Positions 6,204-7,241 of a DNA stretch of 7,241 bases are shown one piece after another. The DNA comes from Pedobacter sp. GTDB lineage: Bacteria > Bacteroidota > Bacteroidia > Sphingobacteriales > Sphingobacteriaceae. The stretch lies in assembly GCA_004295885.1 (NCBI GenBank), contig SEDG01000114.1, positions 1 through 7,241 on the forward strand, written 5' to 3'. The notes beneath the pieces were generated by a model, which ran no database searches, was not told the origin of the DNA, and saw nothing but the letters and a program-made list of their open reading frames with translations. Every line of letters begins with the position of its first letter. The stretch's first letter is position 1. Position numbers and translations under genes: made by a program.

Positions 6204-6572
6204 ATGACAGAATGGAAACCAATATCACTAAGTGAACTTTACGACCAAATCCAAAAGACGGAAACAGACTTGAACGGAGAACTTTGGAACTTTTGGCAAT
6301 TGATTAAAACCGACCCGACGAAGTGGACAGAGAAAAATTACGGAGACGAAGGAGGTGGGTTTTGGGTTGTCGCTGTTTGCGGGACGAAAATTATTTGGTA
6401 CAACGACATTGAAGATGGATTCAATATTTCTGATTATAAAACATACGGACAAATAGAAGGATACTATTGTAATCAGGACGAACTAAGTTGGGCTGTAACT
6501 CGACTATTTGACTTGATAAAATTTGGTGGAGAAATAATTGGACAAGCCGGACCGCCACAAAACTTGACATGA
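6204..6572 (+). CDS. Small soluble hypothetical protein, 122 residues
   Basis: The ATG at 6204 gives MTEWKPISLSELYDQIQ. No signal peptide or membrane helix is present, so it should be cytoplasmic. An N-terminal helical part (8-38) ends in KTDPTKWTEKNYG, followed by GDEGGGFWVVAVCGTKIIWYND (47-68), which reads as two strands around a Gly-rich turn. Then come IEDGFNISDYKTYGQI (69-84) and a C-terminal helix, NQDELSWAVTRLFDLIKFGG (90-109). The balance of Trp, acidic loops and the GGGFWVVA...IWYNDIE-GFN pattern is similar to unnamed single-domain proteins I recall from many bacteria, sometimes as immunity-like genes. I cannot name the family and see no catalytic residues. It is alone in a 530-base unit. 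An 8-codon reading frame (6181-6207) overlaps its start as ATGA, so its translation may be coupled. Confidence 0.82.
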   Translation: MTEWKPISLSELYDQIQKTETDLNGELWNFWQLIKTDPTKWTEKNYGDEGGGFWVVAVCGTKIIWYNDIEDGFNISDYKTYGQIEGYYCNQDELSWAVTRLFDLIKFGGEIIGQAGPPQNLT

Positions 6573-6574
6573 AA

Positions 6575-6594
6575 ATAACTGCACATAACTGCAC
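6575..6594 (+). repeat. Tandem duplication of the left box of repeat copy 6
   Basis: Two adjacent identical 10-base units, ATAACTGCAC, follow the stop codon by 2 bases. Each contains the AAC box expected at the left end of the repeat. Confidence 0.8.
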
Positions 6595-6717
6595 ATTTGC
6601 AATAGGCGGGCTTTGGTCCTCCGCAGACAGTTTAGTACTAGCCGAAAATTTTGTGCTCCGCATAAAATTTAGTGATAAAAATCTCCACCATCGCCAAGCC
6701 CCGAAACATTAGTGGTA
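6580..6717 (+). repeat. attC-like palindromic repeat, copy 6 (last, core altered)
   Basis: The left box is TGCACATAAC (6580-6589). The left arm ATTTGCAATAGGCGGGCTTTGG pairs with the right arm CGCCAAGCCCCGAAACAT. The inner hairpin is AAAATTTT / TAAAATTT around 6645-6670. The right arm CCACCATCGCCAAGC is identical to that of copy 5. The core reads CATTAGTGG, with A at 6708 where other copies have G. AAC-to-core spacing is 119. The left box is exactly complementary to the first ten bases of its own unit (6178-6187) and not to the core at its right end. Confidence 0.72.
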
Positions 6718-6748
6718 ACTTTAATTACCTGACAAATTTCATAAGACC

Positions 6749-6831
6749 TTGAAAAAATACTTTTCTCGCTTGCGTTTATCGGTTGGGCAATAGCCTTGGT
6801 AGTCCATATTTTATCAATATTTGACATTTAG
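6749..6831 (+). pseudogene. Truncated membrane-protein fragment at the array's right end
   Basis: The frame ending at the TAG at 6829-6831 reads KILFSLAFIGWAIALVVHILSIFDI, a convincing single transmembrane helix. Upstream in that frame is a TAA with no good start. A TTG at 6749 followed by six A residues would join this frame if one more A were present, giving MKKILFSLAFIGW, so a poly-A deletion is likely. The protein is cut short just where the minus-strand hydrolase gene begins (its stop codon is 6828-6830), so the C-terminus was probably lost at a junction. The fragment lies after repeat copy 6 in the position of a further cassette. I recall similar N-termini in unnamed Bacteroidota membrane proteins, but the function is unknown. 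Confidence 0.5.
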
Positions 6832-7241
6832 TCTTCCACATACTTCCCATGATCAGGGATGGCCTTCTCATCAAAATGTTCGGATAAATCAAGTAATTGT
6901 GGAGCCAAGGTTGGGCCACTCATCACCTTGCCATGGCCAGCTATTAACACGTCAGGTGCAAGTAGGGCCAATTTTTTAACCGATTCCTTTGCAGCAATCC
7001 AATCGGTAGTTAAGTAAACCGGTGGTCCGTTTAGCTACTCCACTTGCAGCAACACCTTAAAAAAAGCATCTTGTTTAACCGTTACAATGGCATCGCAACT
7101 GATCAGCAGTTTGTCTTTTGTCCTAAACAAAGAAATATGGCCTGGCGAATGGCCTGGTGTTTCTATGTATTGCCATTCGGGCAGATATGGGACCGTTCCA
7201 TCGGATGGTAATGCCTGTAAGTATGAACCAACATCGGTGGC
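6828..7241 (-). pseudogene. Metallo-beta-lactamase-fold hydrolase, C-terminal part, with an in-frame stop (N-terminus beyond the right edge)
   Basis: The minus frame enters at 7241 and reads to the TAA at 6828-6830. It contains TPGHSPGHISLF (a metal-binding His), LLISCDAIVTV (the bridging Asp of the usual G-D-A motif, here C-D-A), and LIAGHGKVMSGP (the last metal-binding His). These come in family order; the HxHxDH motif lies outside the window. The family hydrolyses varied substrates through two metal ions, so no specific reaction can be named. The codon at 7035-7037 is TAG on the minus strand (after LLQVE, before LNGPPVYLTTDW). It would remove the final GHG ligand, with 68 codons on either side of it still in frame and well conserved in character. 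Because the frame is otherwise intact, this is a recent nonsense mutation or a sequencing error. Confidence 0.85.

Noticed and set aside
6228..6663. Minus-strand reading frames at 6228-6452 and 6421-6663
   Set aside because: Antisense to the 122-residue gene and partly inside repeat copy 6; composition is not protein-like.
2779..6717. CRISPR array
   Set aside because: Repeats are about 130 bp, imperfectly palindromic, and separated by genes of 0.4-1 kb instead of short uniform spacers.
2779..6717. Copies of a MITE or insertion-sequence terminal repeat
   Set aside because: I see no flanking target duplications around the 130-bp repeats, all copies share one orientation, and each sits directly after a stop codon, which favours a cassette-type site. 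A genome-wide search would be needed to exclude it fully.
2779..6717. The inner hairpins as ordinary rho-independent terminators
   Set aside because: The strongest stems are not followed by T-runs and are embedded in larger arms that pair over about 120 bases. They could still reduce transcription as a side effect.

Overview
The window looks like a piece of AT-rich Bacteroidota chromosome, probably from the Sphingobacteriaceae (Pedobacter-like). That placement is inferred from the style of the GH20 hexosaminidase, the lipoprotein signal, A-rich leaders with weak Shine-Dalgarno sequences, and one -33/-7 type promoter candidate. No 16S or other phylogenetic marker is present.

Layout. Bases 1-1661 (minus) hold the N-terminal ~553 codons of a secreted family-20 beta-N-acetylhexosaminidase that runs off the left edge. 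Bases 1662-2187 hold its upstream region, a decayed membrane-protein remnant (1785-2089), a hairpin and a promoter candidate. Bases 2188-6572 hold six or seven small plus-strand genes: a lipoprotein, an ankyrin-repeat protein, a propeller-like protein, a membrane-anchored small protein, an overlapping pair of small soluble proteins, and another small soluble protein. After the last repeat comes a broken membrane-protein fragment (6749-6831). It runs directly into the 3' end of a minus-strand metallo-beta-lactamase-fold hydrolase (6828-7241) that carries an in-frame stop.

The main observation is that every plus-strand gene, or the one gene pair, is followed by an imperfectly palindromic repeat of about 130 bp. 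There are six copies: 2779-2911, 3504-3636, 4651-4783, 5204-5332, 6044-6186 and 6580-6717. Each begins with an AAC-type box at or just after the stop codon and ends with a GTT(A/G)-type core just before the next gene. Internal arms pair left half with right half. The AAC-to-G distance is nearly constant (120, 120, 119, 115, about 125, 119). One-gene units, a single orientation and imperfect attC-like palindromes are the architecture of an integron gene-cassette array without a visible integrase (a CALIN-like array). The core deviates from the classical GTTRRRY consensus, so this is either a divergent Bacteroidota cassette system or another palindromic mobile repeat.

The genes do not form an obvious pathway. 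They look like independent accessory cargo, mostly families I do not recognise. The array sits between the upstream side of the hexosaminidase gene and the 3' end of the hydrolase gene. Both flanking genes point leftward, so the array probably landed between two host genes.
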